A stretch of 64,000 nucleotides of DNA from NCBI GenBank assembly GCA_024803745.1, contig JANJXV010000004.1, positions 41,597,358 to 41,661,357 on the forward strand, read 5' to 3'. Under the pieces are notes generated by a model. The model was given only the letters and a program-made list of their open reading frames with translations, made no database searches and was not told the DNA's origin. How positions within the stretch are numbered: the stretch's first letter is position 1; the number at the start of each line of letters is the position of its first letter. A program made the translations under genes and the position numbers. The DNA comes from Megascapheus bottae. Taxonomy: Eukaryota > Chordata > Mammalia > Rodentia > Geomyidae. Below are positions 36,826-47,269 of the stretch, piece after piece.

Positions 36826-37575
36826 CATGCACAGAAAATGTCAACTATTTATAAGAAAATAAATTCTGATAAGTGAAGTCTAGGAAGGTAAAGAAGGAAT
36901 AGAGAACAAAGAAAATCATATCCTTTACTCAGGTTTTTAAAAATATGATAAAGTTTGAGTAGCCATGTAAATCCTCAATAGCACACATTAATTTTGTATT
37001 GTGATGAGTCTGAATTACTGGTAGATAATTTAAAATATTTAAACATTCTTCCCTGAGAAATCTAGAGATGAGCAGTCCTGGGTTATACACATGTGTTGAG
37101 GTTCTTGGTCTGACCAGATGAAAGTGGAAAGAGCTGATAGCCTCACAACCATCATATTCTTAGGGAAAATCTGTCACAAGTTTAGTATTGGCTCAGAGGA
37201 AAAGCAGTGGCTGTATCTGAGTCTGGCCAGCAGAGGGCAGTGCAGTTAGCTTTGCGACAACAAATGGAGGGCACTAACAGTTAAGCAAGCTCAAGAAATG
37301 AAATTTGACTAAGATTAGAGAGATTGGGGCCCCTTTAAGATGATAAAATAAATAGTGAAAAAATACATAAAAATGACATAACCCCTGAGCCTGTTTGTCC
37401 CTAATGCTCTTCTAGAATCTTCAACTGGCGTCTTAGAGTGAGAGCCTGACATTGGGCTCTCTTCTGCACACATCTGTCTGACAGAGGCTTACAGGAGCTT
37501 GATGGCTTCTGAGGATCATGAGATGTATTTATCCTTATCCATGAGACTTCCAAACTTCAATTCACCAGCTGCTTT
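36824..37575. other. Intergenic, unique
   Basis: Holds the best CTCF motif in the window (37227). Otherwise nothing recognised. Confidence 0.5.
37227..37240 (+). promoter_or_regulatory. Candidate CTCF motif (full consensus match)
   Basis: CCAGCAGAGGGCAG fits the CTCF core CCASYAGRKGGCRS at all 14 positions, in plus orientation, about 10.4 kb upstream of the PREP start codon. Confidence 0.7.
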
Positions 37576-37738
37576 TCCTCCTCCTCCTCCTCCTCCTCCT
37601 CCTCCTCCTCCTCCTCCTCCTCCTCCTCCTCCTCCTCCTCCTCTTCCTCCTCCTCCTCCTCCTCCTCCTCCTCCTCCTCCTCCTCCTCCTCCTCCTCCTC
37701 CTCCTCCTCCTCCTCTTCCTCCTCCTCCTCCTTCTTCT
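37576..37738. repeat. (TCC)n microsatellite, about 160 bp
   Basis: Long, nearly pure homopyrimidine TCC array with a few TTC variants, in the tail position of the antisense B1-Geo that follows. It creates poly-Pro and poly-Glu open frames that are not genes. Confidence 0.97.
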
Positions 37739-37740
37739 CT

Positions 37741-38001
37741 TTGTGGGTCATGGGGCTTGAACTCAGCCTGGGCACTGTCCCTGAGCTCTTCAGCTCAAGG
37801 CTACCGCCCTACCCCTGGCATTGTTCCTGAGCTCTTCGTCTCAAGGTTACCACCCTACCCTTGAACCAAGCCACACTTCCCATTTTCTAGAGGTTAATTG
37901 GACATAAGAGTCTCAGGTCCTTTTGTGCCCGGGCTGGCTTTGAACCTTGATCCTCAGATCTCAGCCTCCTGAGTAAGTAGGATTACAGGCGTGAACTACA
38001 G
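37741..38001 (-). repeat. B1-Geo SINE with internal duplication
   Basis: Antisense full-length copy. The Geo segment is present twice: 37767-37816 and 37817-37861 both read CTGAGCTCTTC...CTCAAGG.TACC.CCCTACCC. Confidence 0.92.
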
Positions 38002-38116
38002 CTTCTTCTTTAAAAAAAAATGAGTTCATATATTTTGAATGGCTAATTCGGTGTACTCATAGGCAGGACAGAGCGGAACAAGTGAGCTATTTTTTTAAAA
38101 AAAATTAAATTTAAAA

Positions 38117-38350
38117 TTTGCTGGTCCTGGAGCTTGAATTCTGAACCTGGAGCTGTCCCTAAGCTCCTTTTTTTTTCCTCAAGGCTAGAACTCTATTACT
38201 TGAGCCACAGTGCCAATTCTGTTTTTTTTTCTGTGATTAATTGGAGATAAGAGTGTCATAGACTTTCCTACCCAGGCTGTTTTCTAACCATGATCCTCAG
38301 ATCTCAACCTCCTGAGTAGCTGGGTCTCCAGGCATGAGACACCGGCGCTC
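38117..38350 (-). repeat. B1-Geo SINE, full length
   Basis: Antisense, with T-run expansions inside the Geo half and the linker. Confidence 0.9.
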
Positions 38351-38527
38351 CAGTGGTTATTTTTCCTGTGCGTTAAGTTTTTCTTTAAATCCAGTGCCTT
38401 GTTTGAGTTGTGGAAAGACACCTGAGAGCAGCCAGGATTGCTCTCTCTTAAATCGGTGGACGGCAAGTATTGGCAGGGAAACTTTGTGCTCTAAGACCTC
38501 AGTATACTTCACAGACTTTTTATTTTT

Positions 38528-38528
<1 letters not shown>

Positions 38529-38569
<41 letters not shown>
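38529..38569. repeat. (GT)n microsatellite
   Basis: About 20 GT units abutting the 3' end of the old composite SINE that follows, as at 26683. Confidence 0.97.
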
Positions 38570-38872
38570 GAACTCTCTCAGGGCTTTCAAGGCAGATAAT
38601 CTCCCCTTGAGCAATGTCTTCATCCCTTTTGCTTTTGCTATTGATGTACTTATTTTTAAACAGACTCTTGCTTCTACCCAGGACAACTTGAACCGTGATC
38701 CTCTTATTGATGGTTCCTGCATAGCTTCACGTGTCAGGTACCACAATGCCCAGCTCTTATTGGCTGAGGTGGAATCACCATTCACGTCTTCTCAAAGCTG
38801 CCCGCAACTGTAGTCATCCTGTCTCAGCCTTCAGAGCAGCTGGGACTTACAGGTGTGAGCCACTGTGTCCTG
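38570..38872 (-). repeat. Old composite SINE, best-preserved copy
   Basis: Antisense: tRNA-like block (AACTCTCTCAGGGCTTTC), a B1-like unit (GACAACTTGAACCGTGATCC ... ACCACAATGCCCAGC) and a second B1-like unit (TCTCAGCCTTCAGAGCAGCT ... GTGAGCCACTGTGTCC). It may be a tRNA + B1 + B1 composite. Confidence 0.6.
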
Positions 38873-39228
38873 CTTAGCCGATAAACTTCGGTTGTCGCAA
38901 AGCCTTCTGACCGCTGCCTCTGGTCTTCAAAACTCCCACAGGGGACCCTGAGTCAGTATGAGCTTAGTGGAAAGTCAAATGGATTCTTTCCACTGTGTGG
39001 CAGATGCAGTTGCACACTCGAGTCTCTGCTAATTGACACCAAAAAAAAATCCAAGAGCAGTTAAATATGTGTTTAAAGTAATTCATTCTCACAATGATTT
39101 TCAACTGAGTGGGTAAAAATAAGAAGCTATCAAATACTGACTGGGTTTACATTTGTAATACACATACAAGGAAAAATGCCATCTTGATGATTACTTTTTT
39201 GTAAATTATTATTTGTGTAAGTGGATGC
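38873..39228. other. Intergenic, unique
   Basis: Nothing recognised. Confidence 0.5.
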
Positions 39229-39449
39229 GCCTATTCTGGGGATTGAACTTGGGACCTAGGCACTGTCCCTTGAGTTTTTCACTGAAGGCTGACACTCTAT
39301 CACATGAACCACACCTCTACTTCTGGCTTTTTTGAAGTTAACTGGAGATGAGAGTTTCCTAGACTTTCCTGCCTGGGTTGGCTTCAAAAATTGTGATCTC
39401 AGCCACCTGAGTAGCTAGGATTATAGGTATAAGCCACCGCACCCAGATT
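39229..39449 (-). repeat. B1-Geo SINE, full length
   Basis: Antisense, diverged; a short deletion removes part of the ATCCTCAGATC block. Confidence 0.9.
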
Positions 39450-40072
39450 AAAAAACAAACAAGCAAAAACCCCAAAAAATTTCAGTCAAATATTTACTCA
39501 GCAGCTATAAAAAGAAGAAGGTAATGCAGACCAGTTTGTTTTATATAATGCTATTCCTTAATTGAAGAGCTATCCTGAGACATCACATCTCTATTTTTGA
39601 AGAAATGTCTGAACTTCAGCAATTTTTTTATCAGCTTTTACTTTGGTTTATTCTGTTTGTCAGGTCATTCAGTAAAAATAGTATGCCTGGTATAATTCAT
39701 TGTATACATATCCAACAGTTTCATTCAATGTTCTATTGACTGGTATATGTCTTGGGTTTCTATTTTGGCTCAATCATGCACAAATGTGTGAACAGTCCAG
39801 CGTACCCTAGGACATGTGTGTGTAAATTTCCCTTAAAAATACTTGAATATAGTTTACTCCTAAAACTTCCAGGGGAGGGGGAACTGGCAAGAATTCCATG
39901 GCCTTAGGTCAGCAGAAAAATAACCACCTTTTCCCACTTCCAACCCCTAGGTGATGGCAAGGTAGTGGAAGATAATGTTGAACCAAGTATAAAGAACACT
40001 GACAAACAAAGGCACAGGTATATATGCACAGGTATACAAATGACACGGGGCAGACTCGACCATTAAGTGAGA
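39450..40072. other. Intergenic, unique
   Basis: Nothing recognised. Confidence 0.5.
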
Positions 40073-40210
40073 GTTCCTTCCTTCCTTCTTTCCTTCCTTC
40101 CTTGCGTCCTTCCCGCCTTCCTTCCTTCCCTCCTTCCTTCCTTCTTTCCTTCCTGTCTTTCTTCCTTTCTCCCTTCCTTCTCTCATCCCTTCCCTTCTTC
40201 CTCTCTTTCT
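40073..40210. repeat. (TTCC)n impure homopyrimidine array
   Basis: About 138 bp of TTCC/TTTC variants in the tail position of the antisense SINE that follows. Confidence 0.95.
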
Positions 40211-40211
40211 T

Positions 40212-40434
40212 TTTTATGTCAGTCCTGGGGCTTCATCTCAGGCCAGTGTGCTGTCTCTGAGATTTTGTACTCAAAGCTAGCACTCTACTACTTGAGCCAC
40301 AGGTCCACTTTTGACCTTCTGTGGTTCACTGGCGGTAAGAGTCTCATGGACTTTACTGTGCAGGCTGGCTTCAAACCATAATCCTCAGACCTCAGCTTCC
40401 TGAGTAGCAGGATTATAGGCATGAGCCACACCTG
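40212..40434 (-). repeat. B1-Geo SINE, full length
   Basis: Antisense; its tail has become the TTCC array. Confidence 0.9.
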
Positions 40435-40482
40435 AGATTTCTAATATAAGAAATACATTTCTAACTTGTTGTTGGTAGTGGT

Positions 40483-40709
40483 GGTAATTGTGGGGCTTGA
40501 ACTCAGAGCCTGGGTGATGTCCCTGAGCTTTTTTGCTCAAGCTAGCACTCTACCATGTTGAGGCATAGTGCCACTTCCAGTTTTCTGGTGGAAAATTGGC
40601 GGTAAGAACTTCATAGACCTTTCTATTCTGGCTGGCTTTGAGCCATGATCCTCGGATCTCAGCCTCCTAAGTAGCTAAGATTACAGGTGTGAGCCATAAG
40701 CACCCAGCT
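40483..40709 (-). repeat. B1-Geo SINE, full length
   Basis: Antisense, about 50 bp after the previous copy in the same orientation. Confidence 0.9.
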
Positions 40710-40995
40710 ACTGTGTTTTTTGTTGTGCTGGTGTTGTTCTGTTTGTTTTTGAATACCTAAGTAGCCAGGCACAGTGGACCTAAGTAAATGTATTGGTTGC
40801 AGTATATAGCATGCTAAGCTTTACTAGGAAAAGTGAAACCATTTTCCCAAAATAGTTCAGCAATTCACAGTCCCCTACCCGCCCACACCAAGTAGTATAC
40901 CAGAGCAATCAGTCACCACTGCCCTACATTTGAGATTTCCAGAATCATTTTTCTAATTAAGTGAATTTATAGTATAGTATGGAGGTTAAATTCCA

Positions 40996-41086
40996 TCCTC
41001 CTCCTCCTCCTCCCCCTCCTCCTCCTCCTCCTCCTCCTCCTCCTCCTCCTCCTCCTCCTCCTCCTTCTTCTTCTTCTTCTTCTTCC
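40996..41086. repeat. (TCC)n(TTC)n microsatellite
   Basis: Homopyrimidine triplet array of about 90 bp next to an antisense SINE missing most of its Geo half. Confidence 0.96.
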
Positions 41087-41089
41087 TCT

Positions 41090-41256
41090 TCTCTGTCACT
41101 AAGCACCCTTGAGCCACAACTCCACTTCTGGTATTTTACTGGCCAATTGGTGATAAGAGTCCCATGGACTTTATCCTGCTTGGGATCAAGTGGTGATCCT
41201 CAGATCTCAGCCATCTTAGTTGCTAGGATTACAGGCATGAGTCACTGGCACCCAGG
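41090..41256 (-). repeat. B1-Geo SINE, 3' part missing
   Basis: Antisense from CACCCTTGAGCCACAACTCC to the B1 5' end. The outer Geo half is missing and the TCC/TTC array stands in its place. Confidence 0.88.
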
Positions 41257-41325
41257 CGAGTCACCTCTTCTGATTTCTCAGAGTGTTTAAAATAAGTTCT
41301 GCATACTAGTTTTAAGAAAATGGCT

Positions 41326-41395
41326 TTGATGGTGCTAGGAATCAAGGCCAGGGCTTCATACTTACTAGGCAAGTGCTCTACCACTGAGCTGTACA
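41326..41395 (-). repeat. ID-like SINE monomer
   Basis: Antisense tRNA-like unit with TAGGCAAGTGCTCTACCACTG and GTGCTAGGAATCAAGGCCAG; no Geo half. Confidence 0.75.
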
Positions 41396-41608
41396 CTACG
41401 TTTTGATCGTTACATGTATATAGATGCTTGATCTGATAATGCACACTTTTCAATTTTGCTGAAGTATTTCAGTGAATACAGATTTCTAATTTTAAGGTCA
41501 AAATGATCAGTTTATGTTTAATGAAATCCTTCTCATCCTAAAACTTAAATTTTTCCTTCTGCTTATTCTTCCAAAATGTATCTTTATGAGCTTTTGTTAA
41601 ATCTATTG

Positions 41609-41610
<2 letters not shown>

Positions 41611-41654
<44 letters not shown>
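41611..41654. repeat. (GT)n microsatellite
   Basis: Twenty-two GT units, in the tail position of the antisense B1 monomer that follows. Confidence 0.97.
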
Positions 41655-41658
<4 letters not shown>

Positions 41659-41746
41659 CTTGGTTGTTTTTGATATGGGGGGTCTTTTTGTGTTGTCTAG
41701 CCTGGTCTCAAACTTTTGGGCCCAAGCAATTTTCCTCCTTAGCCAC
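41655..41746 (-). repeat. B1-like monomer, old
   Basis: Antisense: TGTTGTCTAGCCTGGTCTC, CCCAAGCAATTTTCCTCC. The 5' end is lost. Confidence 0.65.
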
Positions 41747-41759
41747 TAGCTGCTGCACA

Positions 41760-42159
41760 GCACAGTGTCTGAGGCTTGAGCTTAGTAGCTTGGGTGCTGT
41801 CCCTGAGCTTTTTTTTTTTTTTTTGCCAGTCCTGGGCTTGAGCTCAGGGCCTAAGCACTGTCCTTCAACTTTCTCAAGGCTAGAGTTCTACCACTTGAGC
41901 CTCAGCACCGCTTCCATCTTTTTCCTATGTATGTGGTACCATAGAATCTAACCTGGGTCTTCGTGCATGCTAATCAAGCACTCTACCACTAGGCCAAACT
42001 CCCAGTCCCTGTCCCTGAGCTTTTTGTACTCAAGACTACAGCTTTCACTTGAGCCACAGCTCCACTTCTGGCTTTTTGTTAGAAATGAGTCTCATGACTT
42101 TCTTGCCTAGGTTTGGTTTCAGCCTCCCTAAGTAGCTAGGATTATAGGCGTGAACCACT
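41760..42159 (-). repeat. B1-Geo SINE (outer), interrupted by IDL-Geo
   Basis: Antisense. Left part 41760-41813, right part 42009-42159; the two join at CTGTCCCTGAGCTTTTT without loss. Confidence 0.93.
41814..42008 (-). repeat. IDL-Geo SINE nested in B1-Geo with 17-bp TSD
   Basis: Antisense, full length. Perfect 17-bp direct repeat CTGTCCCTGAGCTTTTT at 41797-41813 and 42009-42025. Confidence 0.97.
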
Positions 42160-42560
42160 TTGCAAATATTTTCTCCCATTCTGTAGGTTCCTTCACTCAA
42201 TCTGTTCCCACTGCAAGAGACTTTTACTGTGGTCCCAATTGTCTGTGTTTTCATACTTTAGGGTCCTGCCCAAAGGTCCATTGCTCCTTTTCTTCCAAGT
42301 TGTTTCTTGTAATAAGTTCACAGCTTCAGGTCTTGTGTTACAGTCTTTAATATACGGAACTCCCCATGCAGCCCCTCTTGTGCTGATACTTCATATGTCA
42401 GAGTTTTCAAAATTCAGCTTCCTAGCAAATAGTGCCTTTCATGTAAATTGTTCAATTTCTTGGGACAAATTATACTGTATGTACCAGCATAGATGTATTA
42501 TTCTACTTTGGTTTCATTTTTCCATTTTATTTTCATCAATCACGCCAGATTTTTTTTAAG
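42160..42560 (-). mobile_element. LINE-1 ORF2 fragment, antisense
   Basis: ATTTTCTCCCATTCTGTAGG is the complement of the PTxWEKIF coding segment of L1 ORF2; later blocks (GTCCTGCCCAAAGGTCC, CAGGTCTTGTGTTACAGTC) follow in the antisense order expected for L1. Confidence 0.65.
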
Positions 42561-42602
42561 CTTTATCAAGCTTTTCGAAGAAAATTTTGTTTTCTTGTTG
42601 TG

Positions 42603-42719
42603 TTTTTGTTATCGAGACAGGACTTCCCTGTGCAGTCCAGGGTGTCTTCCCACTCATTTGTTCTGCTTCAGTCTTCTGATTGTTGAGATTATCGGAGTGC
42701 ACCATGCATGGTGCATGGC
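42603..42719 (-). repeat. B1-like monomer
   Basis: Antisense: TCGAGACAGGACTTCCCTG ... TTGAGATTATCGGAGTGCAC ... no Geo half. Rather intact for a B1 monomer here. Confidence 0.75.
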
Positions 42720-42818
42720 TTACAATATATTTTGTAAATTTCATCTAGTTTTTAAAATTTCATTTATTGCACAAATTTTCTCTTTATTATTTTATGCTAG
42801 AACAGTTATTAAAAAAAA

Positions 42819-43047
42819 CTGGTCCTAGGGTTTTGAACTCCGGTCCTGGACACTGTCTTTGAGCTTTCGCTGCTCACTCAAGGCTAGCACTCTACTACTT
42901 GAGTCACACCTCCACTTTTGGCTTTCTGTGGTTAACTGGAGGTAAGAGTCCCATGGACTTTCTGCCAGGGCTGGCATTGAACCTCAATCCTTAGATCTCA
43001 GCTTCCTAAGTAGCTAGGATTACAATCCTGAGCCACCAGTACCTGGA
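42819..43047 (-). repeat. B1-Geo SINE, full length
   Basis: Antisense; a small duplication (GCTGCTCACTCAAGG) lies in the Geo half. Confidence 0.9.
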
Positions 43048-43084
43048 TTTGCTCTCATCTATAAATTTCACAAAACAGAAGCAT

Positions 43085-43424
43085 TGGTCATTAATATATG
43101 CATTTTCTTTTAATATATATATATATATATGGTCATAAATTTTCTTCTGGTCTTCTTAACTACATGTCACTATATATATAGTTTTCATTATTTTCTAGTT
43201 CAAAATATTTTCTGATTTTTGTTATGTTTTTGATTCATATGTGCTTAGAAAGTTGATTTGTAATTTCAAAAAATGGGTTCTTCTAATTATGAATTCCTAC
43301 TTAAGTTCATTCTGGGAAAGAATTATCGTTATACTATTTCAACTCTGAAATATTTTAAGGATTCTTATAATTCTCAAAACAGAGTCACTATTAAATATTA
43401 GCTTTATTTTATTTAATTAATTAA
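43085..43424 (-). mobile_element. LINE-1 fragment, antisense, old
   Basis: AAATTTTCTTCTGGTCTTC, TTTCATTATTTTCTAGTTC and TTCAAAATATTTTCTG resemble antisense mid-ORF2 L1 sequence. Includes (AT)n at 43111-43130. Diverged, so this call is moderate. Confidence 0.5.
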
Positions 43425-43611
43425 TTTTTTTGCCAGTCCTGGGGCTTGAACTTGGAACCTAAGCCCTGTCCTTGAGCTTCTTTTTGCTCAAGGTTAGCAC
43501 TCTACCACTTGAGCCATAGCATGATTTCTGGCTTTTTCTGTGTATATGGCTCTGAGAAATTGAACCTAGGGCTTCATGCATGCCCTCTACCACTAAGTCA
43601 CATTCCAAGTC
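43425..43611 (-). repeat. IDL-Geo SINE, full length, diverged
   Basis: Antisense, preceded by a TTAATTAATTAATTT stretch; a 12-bp deletion affects GCATGCCCTCTACC. Confidence 0.9.
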
Positions 43612-43942
43612 TAAACATTGGTTCCATTGTCAATATATATGGTCAAGATTTTTCTTTTACAATAGTCTTTTTGTACTTCTAAACAATGTATAGTATACCA
43701 TTGTCAGATAAAAACAGTATGACATTTGTCAACCATATTGTTTGAATATTTCATGTTTTTACTGACTTTTCTTTGACTTTTTAATTATTCAGGAGTTTTT
43801 AAACTCTTGCTCCAGGTTTATTCCTAGTTATTGCCCTTATTATGTAGCTGTGGCAATGCATGCTAAAGAATGTAAATTCTTTTATATTTGGTACTGTATA
43901 TTTCTTGTTTTGTTAATTGAGCAGATAAAAAAGGAAACTTAA
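43612..43942. other. A+T-rich segment, possibly old LINE-1
   Basis: TTTCTTTGACTTTTTAATTATTCAGG could be antisense L1, but I cannot confirm it. Confidence 0.3.
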
Positions 43943-44128
43943 GGGCTGGGAGTTGGGCCTAGTTGGTAGAGTACTTGCCTAGCATGCATAAAGACCGGGG
44001 TTCAATTCCTCAGTACCACATACATAGAAAAAAGCCAGAAGTGGTGCTGAGGCTCTAGCCTTGAGAAAGCCCAAGGCCAGTGCTCAGGCCCTGAGCTCAG
44101 GCCCAGGACTGGCCAAAAAAAATAAACA
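43943..44128 (+). repeat. IDL-Geo SINE with deletion in the Geo half
   Basis: Sense copy, very well matched in the left half (GGGCTGGGAGTTGGGCCTAG). About 20 bp (CTCAAGTGGTAGAG) are missing after GCTGAGG. Confidence 0.94.
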
Positions 44129-44144
44129 CGAAGATCAAGATTTC

Positions 44145-44146
<2 letters not shown>

Positions 44147-44179
<33 letters not shown>
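44147..44179. repeat. (ATT)n microsatellite
   Basis: Eleven units in the tail position of the antisense SINE that follows. Confidence 0.95.
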
Positions 44180-44377
44180 GTTTTGTGCTGGTCATGGAGC
44201 AGCAGTGTCTGGGTATTGCCTCTTGAGCTTTTTTGGTCAAGGCTAGCACTCTACCATTTGATCCACAGCACCACTTTCTAGCTTTTTGGTGGTTAATGGG
44301 AGGCAAAAGTCTCATGGATTTTCCTGCCCAGCCTCCTGAGTAGCTAGGATTATAGGTGTAAGCCAACAATGGTGCTT
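44180..44377 (-). repeat. B1-Geo SINE with internal deletion
   Basis: Antisense; GGCTGGCTTTGAACC ... CTCAGATC is deleted between TTCCTGCCCA and GCCTCCTGAG. Confidence 0.9.
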
Positions 44378-44480
44378 AACTATATTTCCTTGATTTTTTT
44401 GTTCTTGTCATTTCTGCATACTTATTAGTCTTATGGTTTTAAATTACTGTAAGTTACCTACTTATCTCTTTTGCCATTTT

Positions 44481-44694
44481 TTTTTTAAGGTTGTGGGGCT
44501 TGAACTCTGGGTACTGTTCCTGAGCTCTTCAGCTCGAGACTACTGCCTTGAGCCATAACCCCACTTCCAGTTTTCTGGCAGTTAATTGAAGGTAAGAGTC
44601 TCATGGTCTTTAGCAGGCTGGCTTTGAACCTCGATCCTCAAATCTCAGCCTCCTGAGTAGCTAGGATTACAGGCATGAGCCACAATGCCTGGCT
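44481..44694 (-). repeat. B1-Geo SINE with TSD
   Basis: Antisense. TSD TCTTTTGCCATTTTT at 44467 and TCTTTTGTCAATTT at 44695. Confidence 0.92.
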
Positions 44695-44782
44695 TCTTTT
44701 GTCAATTTCTTACTGCCTGAGAGGAAATGTTACCTTTATTTGTAGCAAATTTTTGCATGTGTATTTGTGTGTATGTTTGTGT

Positions 44783-44973
44783 GCTATTACTGGGGCTTGA
44801 ATTCAGAGCCTGAGTGCTATGCATTGTCACTTGAGCCACAGATCCATTGCTGGCTTTTTAATGGTTAATTGAAGATAAGACTTTTCTGTCCCAGCTGGTT
44901 TCTAACCATGATCCTTAGATGTCAGCCTCCTGAGTAGTTGATGATTACAATGGTGAGTCACCAGCACCCAACT
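44783..44973 (-). repeat. B1-Geo SINE, diverged
   Basis: Antisense, with a GT-rich tail at 44757-44782 and several deletions. Confidence 0.88.
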
Positions 44974-45740
44974 TGGAACTTCTTTTTTAAAAGAAGGCAT
45001 AATGAAAGAATGTACTATAAACCTGAAATCTGTTCAGTTTACATTTAGCATCAGCTTACATTTACATACTCTTGACAACTTGGTTTAGTATGTACAGTTT
45101 TTTTCTTTTCTCACTTCATGTCTTGACTTTTCAACTTTTCTAAGCATCGTTAGGGGCCTAACAGTTCTTTATTCTAATGCAGTCAAATTAATAAATACAT
45201 TTTCTGCGGTGAGTTTCTGTGTGCCATGCTAATTTTTTTCCCAGTTCCAAATAAGAAAGACACTCATGTGTGTTTTTAAGTATTTTAAAGTTATCGTTTT
45301 GGAAGTTCTGTTTTTAATCGTTGCAAAGCTGTTTTTAGGTATGTTATCCTCAAAGATAACTTTTGGTTTTTTTTCCTAGTTACCATAAATACTTATTCTT
45401 ACATACATTTATTTTTACATATAGTCCCATATGTAAGCTTCTTGAATTTCCTTAGCTCCTTGAATTATTCTTTGTTATTTCTGTTGGACAAGTTTTCTAT
45501 CCAATTTTATGGACCTTCCTATCTTAATGACTATAACTTAGTATTCATTCCAACTAGGAAAAGATTCCTTTCTTTCTCAGAGTTTTATTTTAGTTGGAAT
45601 CCTTGTTAGATTTGACCAAAAAATAAAACATTGAGGTTTTTAACTGTGCTTACATTCTGTCTATAAATCAATTTTTGGACAACTTTCAGTATTAAATAGA
45701 ACAGTCCATGAATTCTGGATATAATATATCTCTCTTTAGG
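44974..45740 (-). mobile_element. A+T-rich segment, possibly antisense old LINE-1
   Basis: From about 45600, TAAATCAATTTTTGGACAAC and CAGTCCATGAATTCTGGATA resemble antisense L1 ORF2. The earlier part is unassigned. Confidence 0.35.
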
Positions 45741-45954
45741 TCTTTCTTTCTTTCTCTGGTACATGGGCTTGAATTCAAGGCCTTGTAGTCTTGTTTGCCT
45801 TTCTGCTCCAGCTGGCACTCTACTACCTAAGTCACACTTCTGTTTCTCATTTTTACTGTTTACTTGGAGATAAATCTTACCAACTTTTCTGTCTGGGCCG
45901 GCTTTGAACTACAATCCTAAGAAAGGATTCCAGGCGCACCATTGATGCCTGGCT
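45741..45954 (-). repeat. B1-Geo SINE, diverged
   Basis: Antisense with a TTTC-rich tail; the CAGATCTCAGCCTCC block is deleted. Confidence 0.88.
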
Positions 45955-47269
45955 ATAGATTTTTTAAAAATGTCTTTCAGTAGAATAGTCTTGGTCTTTA
46001 TGTCCTTGTCTCTTGACTGGTTTTGCTTGTTTGGTTAGAATTATTCCAGATATTCAATACAATTCCTTTCTTTTTCCAGTACTGGATTGAACCAAGACCT
46101 CCTGCTATTGCATCTCCTGCCCTTCCTTTTCCTGGGTAGCTGACTGTAAGAGAAGACAGCGACCTGTGCCCGTTGGGTTCCACTATTCCCACACCTTTTA
46201 CTTCAGGTTCTGCTAAATTGAAGTCCCAGAGCAGTCTCCCCTCCTACTGGGCCCCAGACTAGATCAAACCTACTTTGTGCTGAGACCAAAAGTCATCAGA
46301 GTTGGCAACAGAGACTGGCTTGAATTTTGGTGCTATCTATAACATAGTATGTCTGCATATTTGTATTTAGCTAAAGCTATGGGCAAAAGTCTGCCATAGT
46401 TTGCCTCAAATATAAAAGTGAGATAATATTAGTTTCCCCCTCATAAATATGAAACTGATTTCCTGGTACTTAAACTTAAAAAACACTCAATCTACATTAA
46501 TTATAATTATAAGGGGTCTGCTGGGTCAGTTGGACCTAAGATGCTGCAACATCCTCAGAACCTGTGTGGGTTTGGACTGTGCATCTCGGCCCCTGTGAGT
46601 TGCTCTCAGAAGTAAGGTTTCTCAGATAGCCAAGAGTGGCATTTAGGGAGAGATAAACTATCATCAAAGCTGAGGAGAGGCAGAAGTGAGCCAGAACAGG
46701 CATGCTATTGTTCCATGTCCACACTGCAGGAGCGAAGGAGTTTCTAGTCACACCCATGCCTTCTCCTAGGCCTGGCTAGAAGCCAGGTGTAAGAAACACA
46801 CCAGGCTCACACAACAGAACCTCTTCTGGGTGGTCCAGAAAGTTAGACCACAGCACATGTTATCACTAGTTCAGGGACGAAGAAATGTAATATATTTTCA
46901 TGGGCTTGAGGGCAAGCATCTTGTCTACCTCCCTCCTCCCCCCCCCCCCCGCCCCCCTGCTCTTTCCCAGGTACAATAATAGTAAGTGGTGCTCAATGTT
47001 TATATATAAGCAGGAACGAAAAGAAGGAACCAGCTAGGTATGTAAAAGACCCCCTCCCCTGACCCCTCCACCAGGGTCCCCTAATCATCAGGAAGTCTCC
47101 AAGAAGGGCTCCTGCATGGCTGTCACCACACTTCCTAGAAACCTCCATAACGTGGTTGCGGTAGCAGCCGGCGTCCACCAGGGGTGCTGGGGTGGAGAGA
47201 GGGAGATGGGTTTTATGCCTGGTGGTCTGGAGCCAAGCCTTGTTCCCACTCCAGAGGTCGCGGGCGATG
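45955..47269. other. Unique upstream flank of PREP
   Basis: No gene recognised. Contains a poly-C/poly-G tract at 46938-46957. G+C content rises toward the CpG island. Confidence 0.6.
46938..46957. repeat. Poly-C tract
   Basis: About 19 C broken by one G, about 720 bp upstream of the PREP start codon. The opposite strand could form a G-quadruplex. Confidence 0.9.

Noticed and set aside
37499..37864. Poly-Pro (plus) and poly-Glu (minus) open frames
   Set aside because: Produced by the (TCC)n microsatellite; no flanking coding signal. The same holds for 40979-41290.
38334..38813. 159- and 142-codon frames on opposite strands
   Set aside because: Both cross a B1-Geo 5' end, the (GT)n at 38529 and the old composite SINE. 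Repeat-derived.
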